The position numbers and the translations under genes were made by a program. From positions 100,001 through 162,500 of the forward strand of contig CAJNDS010000242.1 in assembly GCA_905221605.1 (NCBI GenBank): a DNA stretch of 62,500 nucleotides, given 5' to 3'. The DNA is from Symbiodinium natans. Its lineage: Eukaryota; Sar; Dinophyceae; Suessiales; Symbiodiniaceae. Positions 20,177 to 30,800 of the stretch are shown piece by piece. The first letter of the stretch is position 1. The number at the start of each line of letters is the position of its first letter. Below the pieces are notes generated by a model. That model saw only the letters and a list, made by a program, of their open reading frames with translations. It did not search any database and had not been told where the DNA came from.

Positions 20177-21634
20177 TATGATACTATATACTAGCTATTT
20201 ATGTCTATATACACACCTTTTTTTTTGGTGTGTGTGCGTGTGTGTGTTCTTTCTCCGGCACCGCGAGCAGATGAGGTTGCTGCAGTTGGCGTGGGCTGAT
20301 ACAGCCTACCTGCCCCTTTGAAATGATCTGAAGGTCATGCTTCGGATGTTGCCCCTTCTACTAGCAGTCCTTCATCGGGATTCTAGTAGGGGGGACGTAC
20401 ATAATCCCTGTTAAGGGCTGTGAGGGCTAACATCCCAAGGTCCAATCTTCTCAGCCCTAAACCCTAAACCCTAAACCCTAAACCCTAAACCCTAAACCCT
20501 AAACCCTAAACCCTAACCCCTAAACCCTAAACCCTAAAACCCTAAACCCTAAACCCTAAACCCTAAACCCATAAACCCTAAACCCTAAACCCTAAACCCA
20601 TCCAAGGCTGGACATACCCTCCCTGTTGGCGGTGGCCGAAGAGGAGCTTGCTGGCCTGCTACAACTCTTGCTTCAGCCCGGAGGTCCCCTTTTAAAGTGC
20701 GTATAGGGGTTAGGGTTCAGGGTTTAGAGCTGGGTTTAGGGTTTAGGGTTTAGGGTTTAGGGTTTAGGGTTTAGGGTTTAGGGTTTAGGGTTTAGGGTTT
20801 AGGGTTTAGGATTTTGGGTTAGGTTTAGGGAGTCAGGGAGTCAGGGAGTATTTTTTGAGGCATCCTCCCAAGTCCGGCTTCTCTTGCATTTCCCCCCCCC
20901 CCCCCCCCCCAAAAAAAAAAAGGCAGCAACATAGAGGAGAGAGGGGGGGGGGGGTGGGTGCTTTCTAACGAGGTGAAGCGGGCCACATCTTGGTCGGTTT
21001 CGGGCTGGAAGGCGACCTGCGAAGGATGGCCGAAGCTCGGGGGGGCAACGCTCATTCGACATGATTTGGGCTGAGATGTGGGATCCAGGCATTTTTGTTC
21101 TGTTTCTTTTTTTTAATAAGGTTGCACTTCTTAACCCTCTTCATGGTCATACCCGTGATGCAAGATGTCCTCACAAGGATTCCTACCCGTGGTTGATGTC
21201 CCGATGCTCCGCCGGCAATTTTCCCTTCATTGAGATGCAAGACCTTGCGCGCACTGTGGCCCCGAACCATTCCTTGGACAATCTGTGTGCTCTGCGATTG
21301 GGCCTCTCCCTGGACAAGTCCCTGCAGTGCAGCGTGGCTTGCGGATCTTGAGTTCAGATCCGGTTTCTTGGGATGTTCCCTCTTATACTAACAGTCCTTA
21401 ACAGTGATTATATGGTCCCCCCCCCCCCTACTAGAATCCCTTTTAAGGGCTGTCAGTATCAGGGGAACATCCCCAGCCGGTGCCCCTCCTGCTATCTGCA
21501 AGCTTTTGGTTCGTCCTTGGACCGAAGAGGCAGCAACTGGGAGCTGCGCCCACTGCCAACTCCGAGCATCGAGTACGCGGCCCTGGACGCCTGGATCTTG
21601 CTCGCCCTTTTGGGCCACTTCCTGCAGCAAGCCG
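18416..21634 (+). CDS. DEDD-type 3'-5' exonuclease, mut-7/EXD-like, multi-exon
   Basis: Predicted nuclease removing nucleotides from 3' ends of RNA or DNA, member of the DnaQ/DEDD 3'-5' exonuclease superfamily. Exons by frame continuity: 18416-18545 (contains an ATG at 18447), 18735-20036, 20271-20311, 20607-20698, 20973-21057, 21165-21333 and 21534-21634. Exon 2 encodes a long helical N-terminal region and ends just after motif I, VIGLDAEWKPW (catalytic D and E). Joining later exons gives LLQLAWADTAYLLDIPSLL, then HILVGFGLEGDLRRMAE (motif II region), DSYPWLM, the block LGLSLDKSLQCSNWELRPL, and IEYAALDAWILL (motif III, YxxxD). This order is that of Mut-7/EXD proteins. The gene probably continues: a coding-like piece near 21739-21834 (RKEKSLRELAEVSVSLAAPW) precedes a GT, and VCKTLACVAMDSSGQ near 22700 resembles the start of a YbaK-type domain, but I could not join them. 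Introns contain MITEs, (TG)n and telomere-like arrays. Confidence 0.8.
20080..20173 (+). repeat. (TG)n microsatellite, ~46 units
   Basis: An uninterrupted TG run within the GT-AG intron 20037-20270 of the exonuclease gene. It directly follows the donor region. Confidence 0.95.
20341..20438. mobile_element. MITE family A, copy 1 (inside an exonuclease intron)
   Basis: Left end TTCGGATGTTGCCCCTTCTA, right end GGGCTAACATCCCAA, with the family core AGTCCTTC...GGGATT...CCTGTTAAGGGCTGT. It lies in the GC-AG intron 20312-20606 and is followed by a CCCTAAA array. Flanks GGTCATGC and GGTCCAAT share only GGTC. Confidence 0.75.
20455..20600 (-). repeat. CCCTAAA array inside an intron (~20 units)
   Basis: A nearly perfect CCCTAAA array with three one-base variants. 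It ends six bases before the 3' splice site of the exonuclease intron. Confidence 0.95.
20732..20812 (+). repeat. TTTAGGG array inside the next intron (~11 units)
   Basis: It lies in intron 20699-20972, opposite in orientation to the array in the preceding intron. A run of 19 C followed by 11 A (20892-20921) is in the same intron. Confidence 0.95.
21368..21475. mobile_element. MITE family A, copy 2 (inside an exonuclease intron)
   Basis: Starts TTGGGATGTTCCCTCTTATA and ends GGGGAACATCCCCA. It carries CTAACAGTCCTTAACAG and CTTTTAAGGGCTGTCAGTAT. It occupies about half of the intron 21334-21533. Confidence 0.85.
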
Positions 21635-22029
21635 GTACGGAGCTGGGCGATGGTCACCGGTGTAACCCTAAACCCTAAACCCCAAACCCCAAACCCTCAG
21701 TGAGATTTTTTAAAGTCTATCACGAAGTCGCTACATATCCCTCGGCCTCCGCAAGGAGAAGAGCCTCCGCGAGCTGGCCGAGGTTTCCGTGTCCTTGGCG
21801 GCGCCGTGGCTTGGCTCGGATCCTGCGATTCCAGGTCCACGACTTTAATTGTTATTATTCTTGCTATTATTATTGTTAGTACGATTATTATTCTTATTAT
21901 TATGATTGTGATTATGATTGTGATTGTTAAGTGTTAATTGAGAATGCCATGCTGGGGAAAGGCAGGGCTTCTCATGAAGGTGTTTTTTCAAGACTGGAAA
22001 CACGGCATGGACACGGGCAGAAACACCTA

Positions 22030-22243
22030 CCCTAAAACCCTAAAACCCTAAAACCCTAGAACCCTAAAACCCTAAAACCCTAAAACCCTAAAACCCTAAA
22101 ACCCTAAAACCCTAAAACCCTAAAACCCTAAAACCCTAAAACCCTAAAACCCGAAAACCCGAAAACCCGAAAACCCGAAAACCCGAAAACCCTAAAACCC
22201 TAAAACCCTAAAACCCTAAAAACCCTAAAACCCTAAAACCCTA
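22030..22243 (-). repeat. CCCTAAAA (8-mer) array, ~26 units, with a CCCGAAAA block
   Basis: Unlike the 7-bp arrays elsewhere, the unit here is CCCTAAAA. Five consecutive CCCGAAAA units occupy 22150-22189. One CCCTAGAA unit and one unit with an extra A also occur. Confidence 0.95.
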
Positions 22244-22334
22244 TCAATCGTTGCTCCTACTTCTGAGGCTTTCGCACACCGGCCTAGCGCTTGGGTCAGG
22301 AGAGGTTTGGGAGTTTAGGGTTTAGCGTTGGGGG

Positions 22335-22435
22335 TTGGGATGTGTCCCCTTCTACCAGCAGTCCTTAGTAGGGACTATAGTACCCCCGATGATGATTCCT
22401 ATTAAGGGCTGTTAGTATAAGGGGGTACATCCCAA
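22335..22435. mobile_element. MITE family A, copy 3
   Basis: Starts TTGGGATGTGTCCCCTTCTA and ends GGGGGTACATCCCAA, with a strong internal match to other copies (CAGTCCTTAGTAGGGACTAT). Flanking 8-mers are GTTGGGGG on the left and GTTTAGGG on the right (6 of 8 identical), consistent with an old target duplication in a telomere-like word. Confidence 0.85.
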
Positions 22436-24212
22436 GTTTAGGGTTAGGGGTTTAGGGTGTAGGGAGGGAGAGTAGGGACAAGTCCAGGAGTCTGCGCAAC
22501 AGCGACGGCGCTGCGACAGCTCGGTGTGGTCGATCAGTCGGTGCTGAGTTGGGGGGACGAATGCCTTCGGGACTTGCACCTTCAGTATCCTTTAGTTGCT
22601 TTTCTTCCTCTCTGTTGGGTTCAATGGATAATGGATGAGAATGCCTGTACATCTATACCTGTCCAGTCGGGCATCCTAAGGCTCCGATGATGTGAATGTC
22701 TGCAAGACGCTGGCCTGCGTGGCCATGGACAGCTCAGGCCAACTCAGAAACTGCTTCAGATAGCGGCAGCAGAAGGTCTGAGAATCTTAAGCCGGGCCGA
22801 CCTAAACCCCCAACCTCCATAACCCCTATAACCCCTAAACCCTCACCCCCTAAACCCCTAACCCCTCAACCCCGCTGACGTGCAGGTCAAGGGCGCTTTT
22901 GCCTGGCTGTCTTCTCGGACGGTTCGGCGACCCTGAGCCGCCCGCCTCACCCCATGGGCCGGAAGTCGAGTCGGGGTGTAGCTGTAGCTGTCACTGCAAG
23001 TCGGTCCCGCCAACCTGAAAATCCCCCGAGACCTTGAACCTGCCGCGTAAGCTGGGGGGCAAAGTGTAGGCTTTCCAGAGGACCCCTAATGATTCGTGCC
23101 GGAACTAAACTAGCAGTAAAGGCTTGCAGGACCTTCTTGGCAGACATCCTATATGGGGGGGGGGGGTCCCAGGCCAGGTGAATTTGGAAGCTCAGGTTTC
23201 GCATGTTGGCTTCACTTGCCGAATTCACATCGTATAATGCCGAACCAGACTATATTGGCATCAACGTGCATTTGGGAACATGAGCTTCTCGTGGCCGGTC
23301 AAGCAGCGCATTGGCTTCAAGCTCCCGTGGTCAACGTACAACACGCCTGGACGAAGCGGGTGTCGGGCCTGCGGCATGGATTGCGGAATCACTTGAACTG
23401 CGGCAAGAGTTCGTGTTTCGAGCTGCCGGCACCCCGCGAAAATAACCAAAACAAGCCTAGACCTTTTATTCATGCCGCGCGTCTGAGTCGGAACTGAAGC
23501 CTTGGCTCATGAAAGCTCGAGTAAATGCTGGAATCTGCTGGAAGTTCTGGAGCTTGCCAATCCAAGGCATGCCACGACTTGCAGAGGCGATGCGAAGCAC
23601 TTCGGCTCGCTTGGTGACAGCCGAGGATGTGCCTTTAAAGTGTAACACATCGGGACACTTCACAAGCACACAAATCCCACGCTCTTAGTCTTGCAGAGGT
23701 TGAAGCCTTAAACCCTCAAAACCCTCAACCCTATGCTGAGGTTCCCCTAATTGAGGGTTCCCCGCCCCTTCGAGTCTACGTCCCCTGGTGTAGGAGCTGC
23801 GTGAGCACTTCCGGCAGCCCCGTGGATGTGTTGGTCCCGTCGGTCCGGCACTTCTCGCGCCCCTCGACACCTTTACGCTCAGGGGGAGCAGAATGGGGAG
23901 ATGAGCACAAGTGAGAGCAGAGTGAGAGGAAGACACCCCAACAGTACCCCCAACCCACCGTCTCTCCTAGCCCGTGAAGCGGGTAAATCGTTTCTTAAGC
24001 CTCCAATCGGCTCTCTCTTGGCTCGAAGACTCCAAGAGTTTTTAGCTCTCATCCGCATTCTTGGTGGCGCCCCTTCATTCAAAAAATGGCTTTCTCAGCT
24101 GCGTCCCTTTCGATCTGGCTAGGCTGCCTACCATCAGATGCGCTTAGATTTGTGGTTTAGTCACTTCTGAGTCTCCAAGGCTCTGCGAAGGAAAGCAAGA
24201 AAGAGCGAGTCA
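22436..24212. other. No firmly supported gene
   Basis: Two coding-like snippets occur: ATALRQLGVVDQSVLSWGDE near 22505-22590 and VCKTLACVAMDSSGQ near 22698-22745. They may be late exons of the exonuclease transcription unit. The rest has short motif-free frames on both strands, plus degenerate CCCTAA words at 22800-22875 and 23705-23735. Confidence 0.4.
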
Positions 24213-24213
24213 C

Positions 24214-24254
<41 letters not shown>

Positions 24255-24257
24255 TAC
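24213..24257. repeat. AT microsatellite
   Basis: A (TA)n run interrupted once by TG. Confidence 0.9.
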
Positions 24258-26989
24258 CCTACGATAAATCAACCGTGGTCCTTGAGATGCTAGGCATCCA
24301 CCCGCCAGTGTGGTGCTGGATGACGCCTTGCTTTCGATCGGGGGCGCGACCTGTCAGCCAGTTTGATGCGGATCAGATGGACGAACGCGCTGTGGGTTCA
24401 AATAGTCCTAGGCAGAAGTCACCAGTTGCAACAAAACGAAATCAACATCTGCATATTCATCGAGACAGGGCTGATGCGAGTTTGTCAAGGGGCATTTCTC
24501 GTATACGAACCCGTTCCGCGCCCAAACAACTTTTCGTGCACGTTGTTGCGTGCTGTTGCATGCTGTTGCCGTGACCCAGAAACTCTCCTGCGGCGGGGGC
24601 TCTCCGCAGTGGCACTTGGTGGCGACACCACAAGAAATCCTCGTCGCTTGGACCGCACGCTCGTTTAAGTTTAAGAGCGCGGCAGCCCGTTATGCCAGTC
24701 TCTTCGCAGAGAAGCTTGTAGCAGTGACCTCAGGGCCAAGCATGTGTTGCACAATGTTGCGAGTCATGCCTTATATGTATAGTAGAAGTATACTATAATT
24801 ATACTGTAACAACGGTATAAATAATAGTAATTATGGTATAATCATGCTCCGTATTCTGCTCTTGTACACGATGCGTCTATGGTAGCCATTGGTATAACCC
24901 TTATGAGGACTGGACTCATGGCCTCGCGGCCCCGATCCGAATGGACTCCGCCACTTGAGAACGGAGGTGTTAGAAGACGTCAAGAGGGCGCCTCGTTGTG
25001 GGTTTAGGCTTTAGGGTCTCTCTCCTCCCCCCTCTGACTCCGAGGGTTTAGGGTCTCTCTCCTCCCCTTGATGACTCCGAGAAGACAGAGCTGATGCGAT
25101 GCGAAGATCATGGGCCAGGATAGGGCCTCTTCACTGGAGGCCCTGAAGCAAAAGGCGGGCGAGAGGAGACGAAGAAGAAAGCGCCAGGTGAGGCATGAGA
25201 GCATGGGGTTTCCATGAGAGCATCAGCCCTTGGAATGGGGCGGAGAGCGCCAAACGTTGAGGAAAATCAAGCGCGGAGTTCTGTAGACGCCCCTGGCAGC
25301 ATGCAGGACGACCTCCCCCCCAGCCACTCCAAGAAAGCCCTGTTGTAGCCCTGTTGCGCATGCCCTCTCCGACTCGATGTCATGACCATGGTACCCATCA
25401 CCCGACGCTGCAGGCCTTGGCCAGCCGGCGAAGGAGCAAGAAGAGGAGGCAGGTCTTGGACTCCCCGATTGTTTAGCTCAAAATGCTCCTAAGTAGGGAT
25501 CTTTGAAGATCATTTGATGCATACTTACCATGTTCATGATGCATGCTGGGTGCATCTTCTGGACCCTTCAGTGTCCAGGTGCATTCCTCAGGAGCAAGTC
25601 GCTTCCTGCACTTGCCAAGAGTCCCACGAGCCTCCCGAGCTCGCTGCCGCTGCTTCGGCAAGCCTCCTTTGCAGAGAGGGCAAAAGCGCTTCGATGACTG
25701 CAGCATCTGCTTCTTGCAGTAGTCGTGCATGTGTACAGATGGGATCTGGAGATGAGAGGCTCTCCAGACTCTACTTCTAGCATTTCTCGTCGTCGCTGTG
25801 GGGTGGCCCCCCATGCTACTTGCACGATCCACCTCCTGATGGAGGGAGTGGCAACGCCAAGGAATTGGGCAAGTACACACGCCCGGTCAATCAAAAAATG
25901 CCCTTTGCGCTGCGCCGCTGCGCAAGCTTTGGCCAGCTTTGTGCCCAAGTGCTGCCAGTGACAGATTGCGCTTGAACGCAGCATTTGCGAGCCAAGCACA
26001 GACCAAGATAGTCATGGTGCCCGAACTGCGTCACGTATGGCACGTTACCTAGCCTACCCACTCCTTCCTCCCCCCCGGCCCCCCTTCTCCCTGGAGGTGC
26101 CCAGCTGTGGAGTCCATCAGGGCCCGTTTTGCAGGAACCTTGGAGGGGGGATCCTATATAATCACCAGGTGCCGTAGATGGAGGAGAAAAAGGAGCTAGA
26201 CATTGGGTACGCGCAAGAGACGAGCAGACAACCTTGCGGATCCTCATGCCCTGCGCCATGGAGCGGCGGCAAGCCAGCTTCAAGCTAGGCCAGGCATCTC
26301 GAATGCTTGCCTTCTGCATGAGCTATTTATGAGCCATTATACCCTACAGTCCCTTGAAACGACCTTAACAGGGTTGGTTAGGGGATTATAAGGCCAAAAA
26401 GCCCATGCTTTTCTGCGAGTCGCTTGGGGAGTCCGGAGCCATGCCTGTGAGGCTCCACCTCGGGGTGGCGCTGGAAATGTTGCTGGGCTTGTGATGCCGC
26501 AGGGCATTTTAAAGGGGCAACCCTAAACCCTAAATTCCTACATGTTACCATCAGCCAGGCAGGTGGCAAAATAAGACTCTCAACCCTGCAAACTCTGAGG
26601 GCATGCATCTACCAGTTGAAAGGACTTGTGGGTGTCGATGCCGAGGCTGTCTGGGCATCTCTCTCGCCCTGGCCTCTCTGCCTCGGGGCGGCCTCGCCTT
26701 TGCCATGGAAGCCCTGGTGCCCCCCTCAAGAGGGAGAGGGTGCGAGAGGGACGGTAAAGAAAGCAATCATGCATACGAGTCAGGGCCTTTCTTGTATATA
26801 AGATGATTTCAACAGAGCAATCATCAGAAAAAATATTGAAATAAGGAACCAGTGCGTCGAAGCCCCGCCGCCTCGGGTCTTGCGTTGAAAAGCGGGGAGC
26901 ATGGAGCAGGTGCGGGCCATCCGAGACCGGAAGAGCAGCCCCGAGCAAGTCAGCGCTGCCGCGGCCAAGCTCCGGGCCACTTAGCCACC
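24258..26989. other. No supported gene in ~2.7 kb
   Basis: Overlapping frames of 60-145 codons exist on both strands (for example - strand 25473-25880 and 25568-25999), without recognisable domains. A + strand piece near 26616-26660 reads YQLKGLVGVDAEAVW, superficially like exonuclease motif I, but nothing around it supports that. An A/T-rich segment with palindromic ATAC/GTAT words lies at 24770-24845. G/C-rich degenerate TTTAGGG words occur near 25000-25060. Confidence 0.4.
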
Positions 26990-27079
26990 TTGGGATGCCT
27001 CCCCTTGTTTAGGGACTATATAGTACCCCCTACTTCAATCCCTATGAAGGACTGTTAGAAAAAGGGGGGAACATCCCAA
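26990..27079. mobile_element. MITE family A, copy 4 (left end divergent)
   Basis: TTGGGATGCCTCCCCTTGTT...GGGACTATATAGTACCCCCT...GAAGGACTGTTAGAAAAAGG...GAACATCCCAA. The left inner part has a deletion relative to the other copies. The flanks are not clearly duplicated. Confidence 0.75.
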
Positions 27080-27705
27080 CACACACCCGAACCCTTTTTT
27101 GGGAAGCAACACGCCTGCTGCCTCAGAGTTCCAGAGGATGTTCTGCGCACGTGCACGTCTGAGGATGAGCACTTGCTGGAGGAACCTGGTGACTACCGCT
27201 ACGTGCAACTCGGAGCAGTTCAAAGCAGTCAGAAGGCAGGTTCAAGGTGGTGGCGAGCCCCGATCAGGCTCAACGCGTTGACGAAGCGAACTGCCTGGCA
27301 GGATGCCCTGGGCATCTGGGATGAGCACCTCGGCCCGAAGCTCTCGGGGCGCGAGCCAGCTTTCATGCCCAGCGATTCGCGCGCACGAGAACAACAGGAT
27401 CGGAACGTACGCTTTAAAATCACATGGCCGAACGACACTGAAGCATCTTTCGGGTTCCAGTGAAAACTCAAGCAATTGTGGGAGATCCTTCAAGTCTCTT
27501 GCTGCTCGAGATGGCCAAACAGCCTCTGTGACAAGCTTCCTGAGCTCTTTTGAGCTACTTTCTCGTGAGTTTTCAGGATGCGCTGGATTGGCAGCGAGTT
27601 GGAGGAGCCTTAGAAAAGAGAGTTTTCTGGTTCAGATACCTTATAAAAGGTATCTCAGGGTATATTCGTATACCTTAAGAGGGATTGTAGAAGGAAAGGG
27701 CATAT

Positions 27706-27721
27706 TATGTATATATATATA

Positions 27722-27769
<48 letters not shown>

Positions 27770-27782
27770 TTATTTATTTATA
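27706..27782. repeat. (TA)n followed by (TTTA)n microsatellite
   Basis: Long TA run with one TAATATG interruption, ending in TATTTATTTATTTATT. It lies upstream of the first recognised PPR exon. Confidence 0.9.
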
Positions 27783-27832
27783 CCTGAGTACGGATTCCAG
27801 TAGTATCGGGGTATAATGGCCCGCCATTTTAG

Positions 27833-30800
27833 GGTTCATCTTGGTCCCCGAGGAGCTAGACTTCCTCTATGCCATGGGCGCCTTCGCGAGAGGCAAGCAC
27901 TGGCAGGTGGGGGCTGAAGTGTTCGGACAATTTGAAAAGAGGGTCGGTGATAATATGATGCAATAATTTATTGTCTGCTTATATAAACAAATATAAATAT
28001 ATATACATATATATATATATATTTGTATATGTATCTGTATATATATATATACATTGTATATAAGACTTTAAGAGCAAAAGGGGGGGAGGCCCATCGCCCA
28101 GGAGGCCGTGGAGATTTTCTCTGAGATGCTGGGCAACCGGCCTCCACATCTTTCCCTAGGCCTCTACCTTGGGCCAGAAGGCAGTGGGTGTGGCATTGCT
28201 TGAAAAACTCGGAGGTCGCCACCGCGAGAGCTTGCAGGCATTTGGGGGTGTGGGCAGTGATGCGGAAAGCGATTTCAGAGAGTTGGATTGCAAGCGTCTC
28301 TCCTCAGGCCGATGTACGTGGTTATACTGCCGCCATCAAAAGCTGCAAGGGCGCTGGTGCATGGCAAGTGGCTTCTCGGCTGCAGGTGGCCATCCCTCTA
28401 GAAAAGCGGCATCATGGGCAGGCAGACGCAAACCAGCTGTTACAGAGCACGCAGTTGTACGATGTTGTACGTATTCTCGACCCGAAGCCTGTCATCGCAC
28501 GTCTCTTGGATGTCTTGCGAGAGCATGGTCGCCAGAGCGAGGCTGTGCAGATCTTACAAGACATGGAGGACGTCGCCGTGACACCTGATGCCACTTGCCC
28601 ATGTCTTCGTCACTGCACTTGGCTTCCCAGGGTGTACGGCTGTAACGTGTGCATCGCGAGGGGGTGTTCTGTGAAACAGAATGGCTTTGTGTTGCCTGAC
28701 TGGCAATGCCCGAAGCTCCTCCCTCAATCTTTAGAAAGCCCCAGTATCCGTAACCCTAAACCGCCTAAAGCCTTCCGCATGGCAGGCCCTGTTCTCGTAG
28801 CGCTTTCTTTCAATCTGAAGACCGGGTCAAGAAGTGGACTCTGTAGGCCCTGAAAACCTGAGTGAGAAAGCTCTATACCCTAGTCACTTTGCAGAAGCTG
28901 TGGAGCGCAGACGGATGGCAAAAATGCTCCTAGTTGCCAAGGGTCTTCAACCCCAAACTCATGGACCCCCTGGACCCCAAAGCCTAAAGCAAAGAACAAC
29001 AGGCTCAAAGAAGCTTTAATCACCACTGTCAGCTCCTGATCGCAGCGTTCGCAGAGTTCGCATACAGCACTCACTGTCACAACTGAGGTCATGACCTACA
29101 ACACCGTCATGTCTGCCTGTGAGAAGGGCCGTGACTACGATGCGGCTGAACGGGTCATGTCCGAAATGTGTAGGTGGGCCGCTTGCCTGGACTTTGGAAA
29201 TTGCTCATCTTTGCTTTGAGTTGTCTGCCCAATATTGCGGGCTAAAGCAAGCTGGCGTTTGTTTGAGGCTGTGCCACCAGACAGAGACCCTCGGCCACAC
29301 TTGCCACCCCATGCTTCGTGTGCGGTTTAGGGTTTTGGGTTCAGGGTCTAAAGGTTTTAGGGTGTGTTACCGTCACCAGAAGAAGCTGTGGCATGCCAGG
29401 TCACCTACGGTACGCTGATTTCAGCCTGCGGCTACTTGGCCTGGTTTTTGGAGTACGCCGATGTCAAGGCAACATCTGACCACGGCCGCACTCTTCCTGT
29501 TCGGCTCTCCACAGCGTAGTGGAAGCAATGTCTGAGGATGGGGCCAGCAATGGCAAAGAGCAATAGCCTACCTGAGAATCTTGGCGCATGAAGGAGGCAA
29601 TGCATGCCTCTTCAAGAATCATACGAGTAGCAGTGGGGGCAGCTTGTTTCAGTTTCTGTTGTTGTTGTCGACCGGGCGTCTTCGCTTGGACTCAGGACGT
29701 GCGCAGCAATCGTACTTCGATCATGACGTGTATGCCTGCACGGCAGCTGCCTCGGAACACCTTGTCAATTAGCAGCTGCTGGTTAGCTGGATTTTGCCAT
29801 ACAGGTTGTGGCATGACGAGGTGGAGAAGTCTGGCACGAAATAAGATGTTTTTTTTTTTGGCGTTGTGGGGTGCGCTCTACTGCTGTCGCCAGCTGAACA
29901 GGCGGCTCAGAATTCTTGTGGCTGGGCAACATGAAGAGTCACAAGCTTGCAGACACACAAGGAGATATCCCAATGGTGCTGAAAGGAATTAGATTTGCTT
30001 ATATTGCAGGATTGCCAAATGGAAAAGCAACTGTTTGTAGTAGACCACGTGGAATGTCTAGCAGAATGATGCAGTTGGTTCAGTACTGCCACAGAGTCAT
30101 AGCCATTTTTTTTGGAATTTTATCCGCGTGGCGGGGCAAGGACACAAGCATCGTGAACCCCAGAAAAAGGGAGAGGTGGACTTATCCAGACTGTAGGTTT
30201 TTTGGGCCCACCTTCTTCTCTGGCCTTGCGACAGAGAGGAAGTCGTGTGCTTCAGAATAAGCACGTTAGGCTCTAGGCCCGCATGGCATGGCTGCGGTCT
30301 CCCCTGACTCCCTTGCTCGACTTTGGGAGCTCCGAGCCGACACCCGAGGGGGCCGAGCAGGGCAGCTTCATGAGCTGGACATTCTTCTCGCCTTCCCCGA
30401 AGAAGGCGGAGCCCCAGGAGCCCATGAAAGAGGAGAAGGGGCGCCGAAGAGGGGAGAAAGCGCGCCTGGTTGCCAAGAACGCCCCATGCTCCTGCTGCCC
30501 TCCGGGTACGTGTTTGGGAATTGCGAAAGGGCGAACAGAACGAGGCCTGTCTCATCTGCCAAGCCAGCAGAACGACATACTCCATGCCCACAGGAGGCAA
30601 GGAACGGAGTTCGAGGGCCTCGCCTCCTTTGCCAAGCAGTGGCAGCAAGTCGAGTCTGCAGCGCAGTTACCGGAGCTGTCCACGCTGGACCGAGGCAGGG
30701 GCTTTCAAGACTCAGAGCCGGTCACTTGGTCAGAGCGGGGGAACATTTTCCTACGATTTTTAAGGGTACTTAACACTCAATAAGGGTACTACTATCCGTT

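Noticed and set aside
26603-26700. Second exonuclease motif I (GLVGVDAEAVW)
   Set aside because: Only a short match, followed by AVW rather than W; no other exonuclease block nearby.
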